Source of the DNA: an uncultured Pseudomonadota bacterium
Lineage (GTDB): Bacteria; Pseudomonadota; Alphaproteobacteria; RF32; CAG-239
Direction: 5' to 3'
Length of the DNA stretch: 64,000 nt
Assembly: GCA_902763155.1 (NCBI GenBank)
Contig: CACWQS010000006.1
Location: 1-64,000 of the forward strand
In this document: positions 15,895 through 23,523 of the stretch, in pieces
How the letters are laid out: each line of letters opens with the position of its first letter
How positions within the stretch are numbered: position 1 is the first letter of the stretch
The notes under the pieces: model-generated
Seen by the model: only the letters and a program-made list of their open reading frames with translations
What the model was told of the DNA's origin: nothing
Databases searched by the model: none
Position numbers and translations under genes: made by a program

Positions 15895-16070
15895 TTGGTC
15901 AACGTTCCTGGATTATCCTCGCTACGCTCGTTTCACTACGCTCATTCGCTTACGTTCACCGGCGTTCTACCGCCCGCCTTTCGCTCGTAGTCGGATCAGC
16001 TCTCCGCTGTTCCTCATCAGCCACTTCCAAACCAATAAAAAAATACCACCGCAAGGGTGGCATTTCTTTA
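15895..16070. repeat. Tandem 175-bp repeat, unit 1
   Basis: Begins ttggtcaacgttcctgg and ends with a CCACC-GCAAG-GGTGG hairpin in a T/A-rich context. It is nearly identical to the next unit (a few substitutions and about one indel). The plus-strand open frames through it are low-complexity products of its CGCT/ACGCTCG motifs and are not taken as genes. Confidence 0.85.
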
Positions 16071-16245
16071 TTGGTCAACGTTCCTGGATTATCCTCGCTA
16101 CGCTCGTTTCACTGCGCTCATTCGCTTATGCTCACCGGCGTTCTACCGCCCGCCTTTCGCTCGTAGTCGGACCAGCTCTCCGCTGTTCCTCATCAGCCAC
16201 TTCCAAACCAATAAGAAATACCACCGCAAGGGTGGCATTTCTTTA
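16071..16245. repeat. Tandem 175-bp repeat, unit 2, abutting tRNA-Pro
   Basis: Second unit, directly adjoining the 3' end of tRNA-Pro. Its distal end (minus strand AATCCAGgaacgttGACCA) looks like a degenerate version of the tRNA 3' end (AATCCAGtcactccGACCA), as does that of unit 1. The hairpin at about 16211-16230 can act as the tRNA terminator. Confidence 0.85.
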
Positions 16246-16246
16246 T

Positions 16247-16323
16247 TGGTCGGAGTGACTGGATTCGGACCAGCGACTTCTACGTCCCGAACGTAGCGCT
16301 CTACCAGGCTGAGCTACACTCCG
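16247..16323 (-). tRNA. tRNA-Pro(CGG)
   Basis: 77 nt including an encoded CCA. Acceptor stem CGGAGTG/CACTCCG, D-arm with AGCTCAGCCTGGTAGAGC, anticodon arm CTACG-TTCGGGA-CGTAG giving anticodon CGG, and T-arm GGTCCGAATCC. The full cloverleaf folds. Confidence 0.93.
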
Positions 16324-16399
16324 TTAGTGCTTACCTTTTAATACAAAAAAAATTTAAAGCAACAAAAATTTTCTGTTTTTTGCAAAAAATATCGTTTTT

Positions 16400-17035
16400 T
16401 TATGCCATCAAACTGCAAATTTCGGCTCGGCAAAGGTTTAATCCGATTTTTTTCTCTGCACTTGTGGCGATAATTTCATTCATCGCCGCTGCGTGCTTTT
16501 TCAATTCTTCCCAAATTTTTTCCTGCGTTTTTTGCAACTCTGTCGCCGAAATTTTATCGATTTTGGTTAAAATAATCTGATACACCACAGCCGATTCGTC
16601 GAGAAGCTTCATAATTTCCAAATCTTCCGTCTTTATCCCGTGCCGCGAATCAATCAGCAAAAACACTCTACGCAAATTAGGCCGTCCGCGCAAATAATCT
16701 TTCAACACATTTTGCCATTGTTTGACTAGTTTTTCTGGGGCTTTGGCATAACCATACCCCGGCAAATCCACCAAATATAACTTACCGTCAAAATTAAAAA
16801 AGTTAAGCTGTTGCGTGCGCCCCGGCGTTGATGATGTCTTGGCCAATTTTGTTTGATTAAATAATGCGTTAATCAGGCTCGATTTTCCCACATTGGAACG
16901 TCCAGCAAAAGCAACCTCATCTAAATCCGCTTCCGGCAGTTGCACCAGTTGCGCCACACTAAGCATAAAATCGCATGGTCGCGCAAATTGCGCATCGGCT
17001 GCAGACAGTTGCTCGCTCGTCCACTTTTCAGTCAT
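16400..17035 (-). CDS. engB: Ribosome-biogenesis GTPase EngB (YihA/YsxC)
   Basis: 211 aa. All GTPase motifs are present: G1 GRSNVGKSS (about residues 46-54), G2 TPGRTQ, G3 DLPGYG, G4 TKID and a late ATSA for G5. It is essential for 50S subunit assembly in other bacteria. Its ATG overlaps the yidC stop (TAATG), so it is the last gene of the rpmH-rnpA-yidD-yidC-engB operon, an arrangement common in alphaproteobacteria. Confidence 0.94.
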   Translation of the reverse strand: MTEKWTSEQLSAADAQFARPCDFMLSVAQLVQLPEADLDEVAFAGRSNVGKSSLINALFNQTKLAKTSSTPGRTQQLNFFNFDGKLYLVDLPGYGYAKAPEKLVKQWQNVLKDYLRGRPNLRRVFLLIDSRHGIKTEDLEIMKLLDESAVVYQIILTKIDKISATELQKTQEKIWEELKKHAAAMNEIIATSAEKKIGLNLCRAEICSLMA

Positions 17036-18705
17036 TATTTAACCCCGTTCTTATACATAATAACGCGTTGCTGAATCATCGATAAAATGTTGCTCAAGGT
17101 CCAATAAATAATCAAACCCACGGCAAAATGTGCAAACATAAACATAAACAACAGCGGCATTAACGCAAACATACGTGCCTGATCTTTGTTGGTCGGCTTC
17201 GGATTAAGTTTGTTTTGCAGATACATCGTCAAACCGTAAATCAGCGGCCAAACGCCGATATCAAGCGCTGCCGGCACCCAAATATGCGCCCATTCGGAAA
17301 TAGTCAGCGGGTCCGGAGCCGACAAATCCTTAATCCAGCCGATAAACGGTGCATGGCGAATTTCGAGCGAAATCACCAAAACCTTATACAGCGAGAAAAA
17401 TACCGGAATTTGAATCAGCATTGGTAAACATCCCGCCGCCGGATTAATTTTCTCTTTTTTATAAAGCTCCATTGTGGCTCGTTGTTGCGCCATTTTATTA
17501 TCTTTATACATCGCTTGAATCGCCATAATTTTCGGCTGCACTTTGCGCATCTTTGACATACTTTCAAACGATTTATTGGCAATCGGGAACAACGCTAAAC
17601 GCAATATTGCCGCAAACAGCAGAATTGCCCAACCCATATTGCCCAAAAGCTGATACAAATAATCCAAAATGTAGAAAAACGGCTTGGTTAAGAAATAATA
17701 CCAACCGAAATCTACCGTCAAATCAAATTTTTTAATCGATTCGGCATATTTATCCAAAAGTTTTATTTCTTTGGCGCCGGCATACAAACGCATATCCACA
17801 CTGGCGCTTGACCCTGATTGAATTTCTACGGCTTGCCCTTTATAATCCAATTGATAGGTATTTTCTGCAACTTGGCGCAAATTGATTTTAGCCTCAAAAT
17901 CATCATTAAACACAAACGCTCCGAACCAGTATTTATCGGAAAAAGAAATCCATCCGCCGGTTGTTTCGAAATTCTCTCCTTCTTCGGTAATCTTGGAATA
18001 AATTATCTCTTTGAGATTATCATCTAAAATTGCGGTAAATCCTTGGTGAGCAATACCGCGTTGCATATTTTCTTCCGTGGCATGCTTGCTCAAAATCCCG
18101 TATGGCACCAAAGTTACGGCATGACCGCTGTGGTTTTCAACACTTTGCTGCACATTAAACAAATAGTGCTCGTCCATACTGATTACATATTTGAATGTTA
18201 ATCCCTGACCATTATACCACACCAATGTTACCGGTGTTTGCGGTGTCAGCTCTTTTCCTTCAATAACCTGCCACTGTGTATCTTTGCTCGGTAAGCGCAA
18301 TTTTTCGTCACTTGAGAGCCAGCCGTATTCGGCAAAAAAGGCTTCGGCTGTTTTGGCCGGTGCAAAAAGTTCCACTGCCGGACTATTTTCTTCAATTGTT
18401 TGCTTATATTTAGTGAGCAAAATCTCGTCAAAACGCGCACCTTTAAGGCGAATACTCCCTTTAACACTGTCATTTTGTATCGGCAGACGCGCATCTTGTT
18501 GCAAGGTTTGTGCCACATCGGCAAAGACCGGAGCATCTTTGTCATTATCTTCAACAGCTATCGGATCATCTGCGGCAGATATAACCACTTCTTTTTGTTC
18601 CGCAGGTTTCGGTTTTTCTTGCGGAAAAAAGTAATTAACCCCCAAAACAACCATTGCCGATAAAATGATTGCCATATAAAAACCTTTTAAATCTTCTTTA
18701 TTCAT
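17035..18705 (-). CDS. yidC: Membrane protein insertase YidC
   Basis: 556 aa. An N-terminal transmembrane helix (about residues 9-24) is followed by the large periplasmic P1 domain of Gram-negative YidC (to about 330) and five membrane segments of the Oxa1/YidC core, with WAILLFAAILRLALFPIA (the positively charged groove Arg) and the AGCLPMLIQIPVFFSLYKV coiled region. It inserts membrane proteins alone or with SecYEG. The ATP synthase a, b and c subunits encoded at 22-24 kb are typical clients. Confidence 0.95.
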   Translation of the reverse strand: MNKEDLKGFYMAIILSAMVVLGVNYFFPQEKPKPAEQKEVVISAADDPIAVEDNDKDAPVFADVAQTLQQDARLPIQNDSVKGSIRLKGARFDEILLTKYKQTIEENSPAVELFAPAKTAEAFFAEYGWLSSDEKLRLPSKDTQWQVIEGKELTPQTPVTLVWYNGQGLTFKYVISMDEHYLFNVQQSVENHSGHAVTLVPYGILSKHATEENMQRGIAHQGFTAILDDNLKEIIYSKITEEGENFETTGGWISFSDKYWFGAFVFNDDFEAKINLRQVAENTYQLDYKGQAVEIQSGSSASVDMRLYAGAKEIKLLDKYAESIKKFDLTVDFGWYYFLTKPFFYILDYLYQLLGNMGWAILLFAAILRLALFPIANKSFESMSKMRKVQPKIMAIQAMYKDNKMAQQRATMELYKKEKINPAAGCLPMLIQIPVFFSLYKVLVISLEIRHAPFIGWIKDLSAPDPLTISEWAHIWVPAALDIGVWPLIYGLTMYLQNKLNPKPTNKDQARMFALMPLLFMFMFAHFAVGLIIYWTLSNILSMIQQRVIMYKNGVK

Positions 18706-18757
18706 AAATTGCTCCTCAAAGATACATAAGTATCATTCTTCTAAAATATTTTGCGCC

Positions 18758-19012
18758 TTAATGCAAGTGTTTATCCCTACTTATACTTTTTTGTTGCCTA
18801 GGCGGCACCGGATCATATCCCGAACCTCCCCAAGGATGACAACGCAAAATCCTTCTAAATCCCAAATATAAACCCTTCACAATGCCGTGAATCTCAATAG
18901 CCTCAATCATATATTGCGAACAAGTCGGACGAAACCGACATACTCCCGGACAAAGCGGCGAAATAAAATATTGATAAAATCTAATCGGCAGAACCAGAAT
19001 CTTCTTCAACAC
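18758..19012 (-). CDS. yidD: Membrane protein insertion efficiency factor YidD
   Basis: 84 aa. The family core is intact: [24 protein letters not shown], then [24 protein letters not shown], with all conserved Cys. It overlaps the end of rnpA by 32 bp and precedes yidC, the standard order. It assists YidC-dependent insertion from the inner face of the membrane. Confidence 0.94.
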   Translation of the reverse strand: MLKKILVLPIRFYQYFISPLCPGVCRFRPTCSQYMIEAIEIHGIVKGLYLGFRRILRCHPWGGSGYDPVPPRQQKSISRDKHLH

Positions 19013-19388
19013 TTTTTTCTTCCTCCGATGAGCTCGGCTGTGAAATTTCTTTATTGGCTTTTTTGAAAGTATAAATTACATCACGACGCAATTCGGCAAA
19101 AGGGCAGGTGGCGGTATCAAAACGCCCGACCAAAACATAGTCAACATTATTCAGCGCCAATTTATCATAAATTTCACGCACTACAGCTCGCAGGCGACGC
19201 TTGGTCCGGTTGCGATAATTCGCTTTGCCCAGCCTTTTGGTTGCCGTAAAACCAATTCTTGCCGGACGTTCATCTTCTCCCAATAACGGACGAGCCGCTT
19301 GTAACATAACGTGATGCGACATCATCGTAATATCTTTAGCGGCTCTTAAAAAATCTTTTCTTTTTTTTATAATTAGAAACTTGCTCAT
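18981..19388 (-). CDS. rnpA: Ribonuclease P protein component
   Basis: 135 aa. The RNR motif is clear ([18 protein letters not shown]), preceded by [11 protein letters not shown]. It binds RNase P RNA and the 5' leader of pre-tRNA. The C-terminus adds an acidic Ser/Glu tail ([17 protein letters not shown]) encoded where yidD overlaps, probably imposed by the overlapping frame rather than functional. Confidence 0.94.
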   Translation of the reverse strand: MSKFLIIKKRKDFLRAAKDITMMSHHVMLQAARPLLGEDERPARIGFTATKRLGKANYRNRTKRRLRAVVREIYDKLALNNVDYVLVGRFDTATCPFAELRRDVIYTFKKANKEISQPSSSEEEKSVEEDSGSAD

Positions 19389-19396
19389 TTTTTCAA

Positions 19397-19531
19397 TTAA
19401 GCAGAAATTCTTTTACGTCCTCTGGCTCTGCGTGCCGATAAAATTTTGCGACCGTTAACGGTAGCCATACGTGTTCTGAAGCCGTGGCGGCGTGTGCGAA
19501 CCAATTTGCTTGGTTGATATGTTCTTTTCAT
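19397..19531 (-). CDS. rpmH: 50S ribosomal protein L34
   Basis: 44 aa, [18 protein letters not shown] at the start and [13 protein letters not shown] at the end: the complete, highly basic L34. It is first in the rpmH-rnpA-yidD-yidC-engB operon and has GGAG ahead of its ATG. Confidence 0.96.
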   Translation of the reverse strand: MKRTYQPSKLVRTRRHGFRTRMATVNGRKILSARRARGRKRISA

Positions 19532-19602
19532 TTTACAATCTCCGGTTTGTTATTAGTTATTTAAAGCTCGCCCTATGCGAACTCTCGGTAAATTTCTCTG
19601 CC

Positions 19603-19631
19603 TTTATAGCGACATAAATTATATAAGTCAA
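19603..19631 (-). promoter_or_regulatory. Promoter of the rpmH operon
   Basis: Minus strand TTGACT - 17 bp - TATAAA, with a leader of about 65 nt before rpmH. Confidence 0.75.
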
Positions 19632-19650
19632 CAAAAAAATACCATAAAAC

Positions 19651-19680
19651 AAAAACGCCGGCATAAGCCGACGTTTTTAT
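19651..19680 (-). terminator. tRNA-Leu terminator
   Basis: On the minus strand ACGTCGGC-TTAT-GCCGGCGT is followed by TTTTTGTTTT directly after the tRNA 3' end. Confidence 0.85.
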
Positions 19681-19683
19681 ATT

Positions 19684-19770
19684 TGGTGCGCTAGGCCAGA
19701 CTTGAACTGGCACGGGATAAATCCCAACAGATTTTAAGTCTGCAGCGTCTACCGATTCCGCCACAAGCGC
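19684..19770 (-). tRNA. tRNA-Leu(TAA)
   Basis: 87 nt with encoded CCA and the long variable arm of class II tRNAs (GGGATTTATCCC). Anticodon arm GCAGA-CTTAAAA-TCTGT gives anticodon TAA. The acceptor stem has one apparent T-T mismatch (GCGCTTG/CTAGCGC). Confidence 0.93.
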
Positions 19771-19784
19771 ATTTGCTAAAATGT

Positions 19785-19813
19785 CTTATACATAATATTT
19801 TTTATAAATGCAA
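19785..19813 (-). promoter_or_regulatory. Promoter of tRNA-Leu
   Basis: Minus strand TTGCAT - 17 bp - TATAAG, 15 nt upstream of the tRNA 5' end. Confidence 0.65.
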
Positions 19814-19821
19814 CATAAAAC

Positions 19822-19850
19822 TTGTGTTTTTTTTTAAAATATGCTTAAAT
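19822..19850 (+). promoter_or_regulatory. Candidate promoter of psd-pssA
   Basis: TTGTGT - 17 bp - TTAAAT on the plus strand, placing the transcript start just before the hairpins at 19863-19922. Both hexamers are imperfect. Confidence 0.35.
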
Positions 19851-19862
19851 CCTATCTCGGAA

Positions 19863-19922
19863 AGAGGGAATGCCTCCCTCTAAATAACTTGAGAATACGT
19901 CAGAAACAGCGTTTCGGTATTC
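19863..19922 (+). promoter_or_regulatory. Two hairpins in the psd leader
   Basis: First stem AGAGGGA/TCCCTCT (5-nt loop), second stem GAATAC/GTATTC enclosing GAAAC/GTTTC. They lie between the candidate promoter and the ribosome-binding site (AAGGAG) of the psd-like gene. They may affect translation or message stability; no known riboswitch class is recognised. Confidence 0.45.
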
Positions 19923-19938
19923 TTTAAGGAGATCTGAG

Positions 19939-20643
19939 ATGAAGTCTGTTGATACATCACTACGCACCTACCTTTTTCCTAATATAAATGAAGATGGCTG
20001 GAAGTTTGTCAGTGTTTTGGCACTGCTTTCTTTAGTGATGACTATGCTATGGTTTCCTTTGGGGTGTGTTTTTTTCGGTATCACGATTTTTAGTTTTTAC
20101 AGTTTTCGTGATCCGGCTCGCATAACTCCGATTCTTTCTGATGCAGTTGTTGCTCCGGCAGACGGAATGGTAGTTTCTATTACTCGAGAAAAGGGACCCG
20201 ATGCTTTGGGATTGGGTAATAAAAATTTTACCCGTGTTTGTATATATACCGGTCCGTTTGATGTTCAAATATGCCGCATACCGATTAAAGGTAAAATAAC
20301 TAAAGTATTTTATGATACCGGCAAAAGTTTTTCCGGCTTAAAAGACAAGAACAGCATCAGAAACGAAAAAATGTTGTTTGCCTTGCGCAACAGTGTTTAC
20401 GATTTTGCATTGGGGCAAACCGCTACCATCTGCAGTAAGAGAATCGTAAACAAACTAAAAACCGGCGAGGAATACCTTACCGGTCAACGTTTCGGACACA
20501 TACGTTTCGGCGGTTATGTTGATCTTTATCTTTCCGATAAAATCGAACCGCAAGTTTGTGTCGGTCAACGAATGGTTGCCGGTGAAACTATTGTAGCTAA
20601 CGTCAAATCAGATGCTCCAAGAATTGAAGGAGAAATTAGATAA
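19939..20643 (+). CDS. psd: Phosphatidylserine decarboxylase-like protein lacking key active-site residues
   Basis: 234 aa, the size of the short alphaproteobacterial Psd. Two N-terminal membrane segments precede the domain SFYSFRDPAR...VVAPADGMVVSI, then YTGPFDVQICRIPI and GQRFGHIRFGGYVDLYL. In this family the latter two are normally FDVHVNR and RFGS, where Gly-Ser is the self-cleavage site and Ser becomes the pyruvoyl cofactor. Here the His is Gln and the Ser is Gly (codon GGT). Family membership and operon with pssA (TAATG overlap) are clear; catalytic activity by the known mechanism is doubtful. A sequencing error at one site would not explain both changes. Confidence 0.8.
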   Translation: MKSVDTSLRTYLFPNINEDGWKFVSVLALLSLVMTMLWFPLGCVFFGITIFSFYSFRDPARITPILSDAVVAPADGMVVSITREKGPDALGLGNKNFTRVCIYTGPFDVQICRIPIKGKITKVFYDTGKSFSGLKDKNSIRNEKMLFALRNSVYDFALGQTATICSKRIVNKLKTGEEYLTGQRFGHIRFGGYVDLYLSDKIEPQVCVGQRMVAGETIVANVKSDAPRIEGEIR

Positions 20644-21455
20644 TGACCAAAAGAACAATGCCGATTGCGCACCATATGATTAAGCGTAAAGCAATCGGTA
20701 AATTAAAAGAAGTACCGTTTCGCAAAATGGCGCCGAATATTGTTACCTTAATGGCACTTTGTGCCGGAGTTACCACTATTCGCTATGCAATTATAGGTAA
20801 TTGGATGTATGCGATAGGCTGCATCTTTTTAGCTTCGATATTTGATGGCTTAGACGGGCGTGTGGCTCGTAAATTGAAAGCCTCATCAAAATTCGGAGCT
20901 GAGCTCGATTCGCTCTCCGATTTTGTAAGTTTCGGAGTAGCACCGGCAATATTGATGTATCAATGGAGCTTAAACACATTACCGCATTGGGGGTGGATTT
21001 TTTCTTTGATGTTTGCCGCTGCCATGTCAATGCGTTTGGCCAGATTTAATACTATGCTCGAAGATGCCAATGTTCCGGAGTATTGGTCGCATTATTTCGT
21101 AGGGGTTCCTGCTCCTATGGCTGCTGCAATGGCGGTAATGCCGATACTGATATGGTTTGATAATGAAGAACTCGAATATATTTTGCGTAATCGCTTTTTC
21201 TGCAGCGGGCTGATGCTGACAGTAGCATTTTTAATGGTAAGCCGCATCCCGACTCTGTCGCTTAAAAAGACCAAAATCAGCGCCGAGTGGTTTTTACCGC
21301 TGATGGTGCTGTTTGTGCTTTTAATCAGTTGTTTGCTGACTAAACCATGGTTGACTATGGGTTTGTTTACGCTGTGTTACGTTTGCACCATTCCGCTAAC
21401 GATAGTCCGCTTTTTGCGCGATAAGAAGGCGGCCGAATCTGAAGATAAAGCCTAA
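20643..21455 (+). CDS. pssA: CDP-diacylglycerol-serine O-phosphatidyltransferase
   Basis: 270 aa with about eight membrane segments. The CDP-alcohol phosphotransferase motif is complete: DGRVAR, eight residues, then GAELDSLSD, giving all three catalytic Asp. It makes phosphatidylserine from CDP-diacylglycerol and serine. It directly follows the psd-like gene, the normal order for phosphatidylethanolamine synthesis. A basic N-terminal extension of about 25 residues precedes the first membrane helix. Confidence 0.92.
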   Translation: MTKRTMPIAHHMIKRKAIGKLKEVPFRKMAPNIVTLMALCAGVTTIRYAIIGNWMYAIGCIFLASIFDGLDGRVARKLKASSKFGAELDSLSDFVSFGVAPAILMYQWSLNTLPHWGWIFSLMFAAAMSMRLARFNTMLEDANVPEYWSHYFVGVPAPMAAAMAVMPILIWFDNEELEYILRNRFFCSGLMLTVAFLMVSRIPTLSLKKTKISAEWFLPLMVLFVLLISCLLTKPWLTMGLFTLCYVCTIPLTIVRFLRDKKAAESEDKA

Positions 21456-21485
21456 TTATTTAATATAAAAAAACAATCAATAATG

Positions 21486-21530
21486 CACTTTCCGTTTGTT
21501 GCTTGACATAGCCGGAAAGTGTGTTATTTT
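21486..21530 (+). terminator. psd-pssA terminator
   Basis: CACTTTCCG/CGGAAAGTG, 9-bp stem, followed by TGTTATTTT. The right arm lies inside the spacer of the next promoter. Confidence 0.6.
21503..21530 (+). promoter_or_regulatory. Promoter of the membrane protein gene at 21568
   Basis: TTGACA - 16 bp - TATTTT. It overlaps the right arm of the preceding terminator hairpin, so termination and initiation share sequence. Confidence 0.6.
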
Positions 21531-21567
21531 ATGCGCTGATTAAATTACTATTATGAACTAAAAAAAT

Positions 21568-21999
21568 ATGATTATGGAACAGTTTTGGAATTATTTTGGT
21601 TTTGTCGGTATCGCAATAATGATGCTGACTCTTGTGGTGATTATCTGCGAATATGTAGACCGTGCTATTGCCAATCCGTCGCTATCTGATGATGTTTTTG
21701 ATTTTTGGATACCGGCACGGTTCCAATACAAACATCGTTGGGTGCAGATTATAGCGCGCTTGTGTATGGCTGTCAGTGTTATCTTGATATTGATTATTTC
21801 TGCCGGCCCGCTGTATGATGAGCTGCATCAAAGTTTAAAAGCTCCGTTTGCCTATAGCTATGTGCTGTTTGAGTGTGCTGTAGCCGTCTATTTGTGGATG
21901 CAAATAGTTCGGATACTCGGTTTCTTGCTATTGATGTTGGCGTATGTGTTGTTTTGGTGCTACTGTTGGGTTCTCGGCTTTGATACCAACAGAATATAA
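21568..21999 (+). CDS. Integral membrane protein, unknown function
   Basis: 143 aa with four likely membrane helices (about residues 10-28, 62-80, 95-110 and 115-135) separated by a hydrophilic loop with FQYKHRW. No family is recognised. A second ATG two codons in (21574) is an equal alternative start; no clear Shine-Dalgarno is seen for either. It has its own promoter and shares a bidirectional terminator with the ATP synthase operon. Confidence 0.65.
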   Translation: MIMEQFWNYFGFVGIAIMMLTLVVIICEYVDRAIANPSLSDDVFDFWIPARFQYKHRWVQIIARLCMAVSVILILIISAGPLYDELHQSLKAPFAYSYVLFECAVAVYLWMQIVRILGFLLLMLAYVLFWCYCWVLGFDTNRI

Positions 22000-22009
22000 T
22001 TGCAAAATG

Positions 22010-22044
22010 TCAAAAAAGGGTGCCCCGCTGGTCGGCGCACCCTT
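22010..22044 (-). terminator. Terminator of the xerD-ATP synthase operon
   Basis: AAGGGTGC/GCACCCTT stem (8 bp); on the minus strand it is followed by TTTTTT. It can also stop the plus-strand membrane protein gene, though with a poor T-run on that side. Confidence 0.75.
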
Positions 22045-22066
22045 AGATATTATAGGCAACAAAAAA

Positions 22067-22729
22067 CTACGAAGCTTTGATAAATTTATCCAATTCATCT
22101 ATGGCATCATCTATCAGTTTACTCTTATCGTTTTCTTGCAAATATTTATCAATTGCTTTTCTTGCTAAATTAACCGATAAACGGCTTGCTGAGAGATTAA
22201 TTTCTGATTTTGCTTTTTCGGTTGAAGATTTTATTCTGCGTTCAGCTTCTTTTTCTTTATTCATTAAATCTGATTTCATCCGTGCCGTTTCCGCTTCTTG
22301 CAAACGCTTTAAACTTTGCGCACCTTGCTCTAAAATTTGCTTTGCTTCTTGTTCTACGTTTACAAATTTGCGTTCATAGTCTGCTAATAATGCTTGTGCA
22401 TCATCACGGAGTTTGACGGCTTCTTCAATATCATTAATCACCCGATTAATACGTCTTTGCAATGCGCTCTTTATAAATTTATAAGCCGGCTTGAGCAAAA
22501 GCAACATAGCCAAAACAAATGCTACGCCAATCCAAAAATGAACCTCGGTATAAAACGGCATTTCGTTGATATGTATCTGCATGGCAGATTTGCCGGCGTC
22601 AAGCACTTGCGAAACGTTTTCTGCCGCTCCGATAATGGCATTTTGTGTAGAATCAATAATACCACCTTCATCTATCGGCAACATATCGATTGCTTGCTCA
22701 TCGACCGGATTTGCATTTATTTCAACCAT
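22067..22729 (-). CDS. atpF: F0 ATP synthase subunit b
   Basis: 220 aa from the ATG behind AAGGAG that overlaps the b' gene. An N-terminal extension of about 50 acidic residues precedes the single membrane helix (about 56-76, FWIGVAFVLAMLLLL), followed by a long charged helix that dimerises with b' as the peripheral stalk. The long pre-helix extension is typical of alphaproteobacterial b. It is the last gene of the operon; the F1 genes are not nearby, so F0 and F1 are split as in other alphaproteobacteria. Confidence 0.85.
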   Translation of the reverse strand: MVEINANPVDEQAIDMLPIDEGGIIDSTQNAIIGAAENVSQVLDAGKSAMQIHINEMPFYTEVHFWIGVAFVLAMLLLLKPAYKFIKSALQRRINRVINDIEEAVKLRDDAQALLADYERKFVNVEQEAKQILEQGAQSLKRLQEAETARMKSDLMNKEKEAERRIKSSTEKAKSEINLSASRLSVNLARKAIDKYLQENDKSKLIDDAIDELDKFIKAS

Positions 22730-23210
22730 TATCTTTCTCCTTTTGGGCAATCACCGCCACATCTTGATGGCTGATATTGGTAAATCCGAGCTTCTGCAAA
22801 ATGTTATATGCCAAATCTTGAGCAATATTTTCGATTTGCAGCATAGTATCCTTTTTTTCCGAGGCCAGTAAAAATTCATTATCGGCAATTTTCTGATTAA
22901 GTTCTGCCGTCATCTTTCGTTCAGTTTCCGAAAGCTGATTTTTAAGCTCAACTTTGCCGTTATTAAGCTTTTCTTCAGCATCGGCTTTTGCTGAAGCCAG
23001 AGTTTCGTTGTATTTATTTAAAGAGGTTTTTGCCGCAGTGCTCAAAGCATCAGCTTTCTGCACATAATCGTCAATCTTACGTTTGCGCTGCTCAATCACG
23101 TCTGCCAACTTTGGTGTTACCAATTTTGATAGCAAAAACCAAAGTGTGCAAAAACACACCAGCAACCAAAATGCCTGCGATATAAACGTCGACCAATCTA
23201 ACTGCGGCAT
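22722..23210 (-). CDS. atpF2: F0 ATP synthase subunit b'
   Basis: 162 aa from MPQLDWSTF, behind AGAGAGGA. The PQLDW start, one membrane helix (about 11-29) and a long coiled-coil helix are typical of b'. It pairs with b to form a heterodimeric stalk, a trait of alphaproteobacteria and cyanobacteria. It overlaps atpF by 8 bp. Confidence 0.88.
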   Translation of the reverse strand: MPQLDWSTFISQAFWLLVCFCTLWFLLSKLVTPKLADVIEQRKRKIDDYVQKADALSTAAKTSLNKYNETLASAKADAEEKLNNGKVELKNQLSETERKMTAELNQKIADNEFLLASEKKDTMLQIENIAQDLAYNILQKLGFTNISHQDVAVIAQKEKDNG

Positions 23211-23239
23211 AACGTCCTCTCTAAACAATCAAAAACAAA

Positions 23240-23476
23240 TTACAAAATCATCAAAATGGCGATAACCAAGATATACAAAGCGATAGATTCGATTGAACCC
23301 ATACCGATGAATCCGAACAAGGTAACATCTTTTTTTACTTGCGGGTTGCGGCCAACAGTCTCAATCAAAGACGTCCAAAGCTTTGTCAAACCCCAAGCAG
23401 CGGCACTCATTGCAATAGCGCAAATGCCGGCAGCAATAAAGGCCATTGATTTATCTTGTAAAATTTCGTTTTCCAT
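23240..23476 (-). CDS. atpE: F0 ATP synthase subunit c
   Basis: 78 aa, two membrane helices joined by the polar loop GRNPQVKKD. The proton-carrying acidic residue of helix 2 is the Glu in GSIESIALY. It forms the rotor ring. AAAGGA precedes the start. Confidence 0.94.
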   Translation of the reverse strand: MENEILQDKSMAFIAAGICAIAMSAAAWGLTKLWTSLIETVGRNPQVKKDVTLFGFIGMGSIESIALYILVIAILMIL

Positions 23477-23523
23477 TGTTATTTCCTTTCTATATTTTAA
23501 AAAGTTAGTTCAAAAAAAATTTT

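Noticed and set aside
15884..16296. Plus-strand open frames across the 175-bp repeats
   Set aside because: They repeat the same low-complexity Arg/Ser/Pro peptide, have no ribosome-binding site and run into antisense of tRNA-Pro.
16400..19531. Replication origin near rpmH
   Set aside because: rpmH-rnpA can lie near oriC, but no dnaA gene or cluster of DnaA boxes was seen in the flanks.
19863..19922. Known riboswitch ahead of psd
   Set aside because: Two simple hairpins only; no conserved aptamer core could be recognised.
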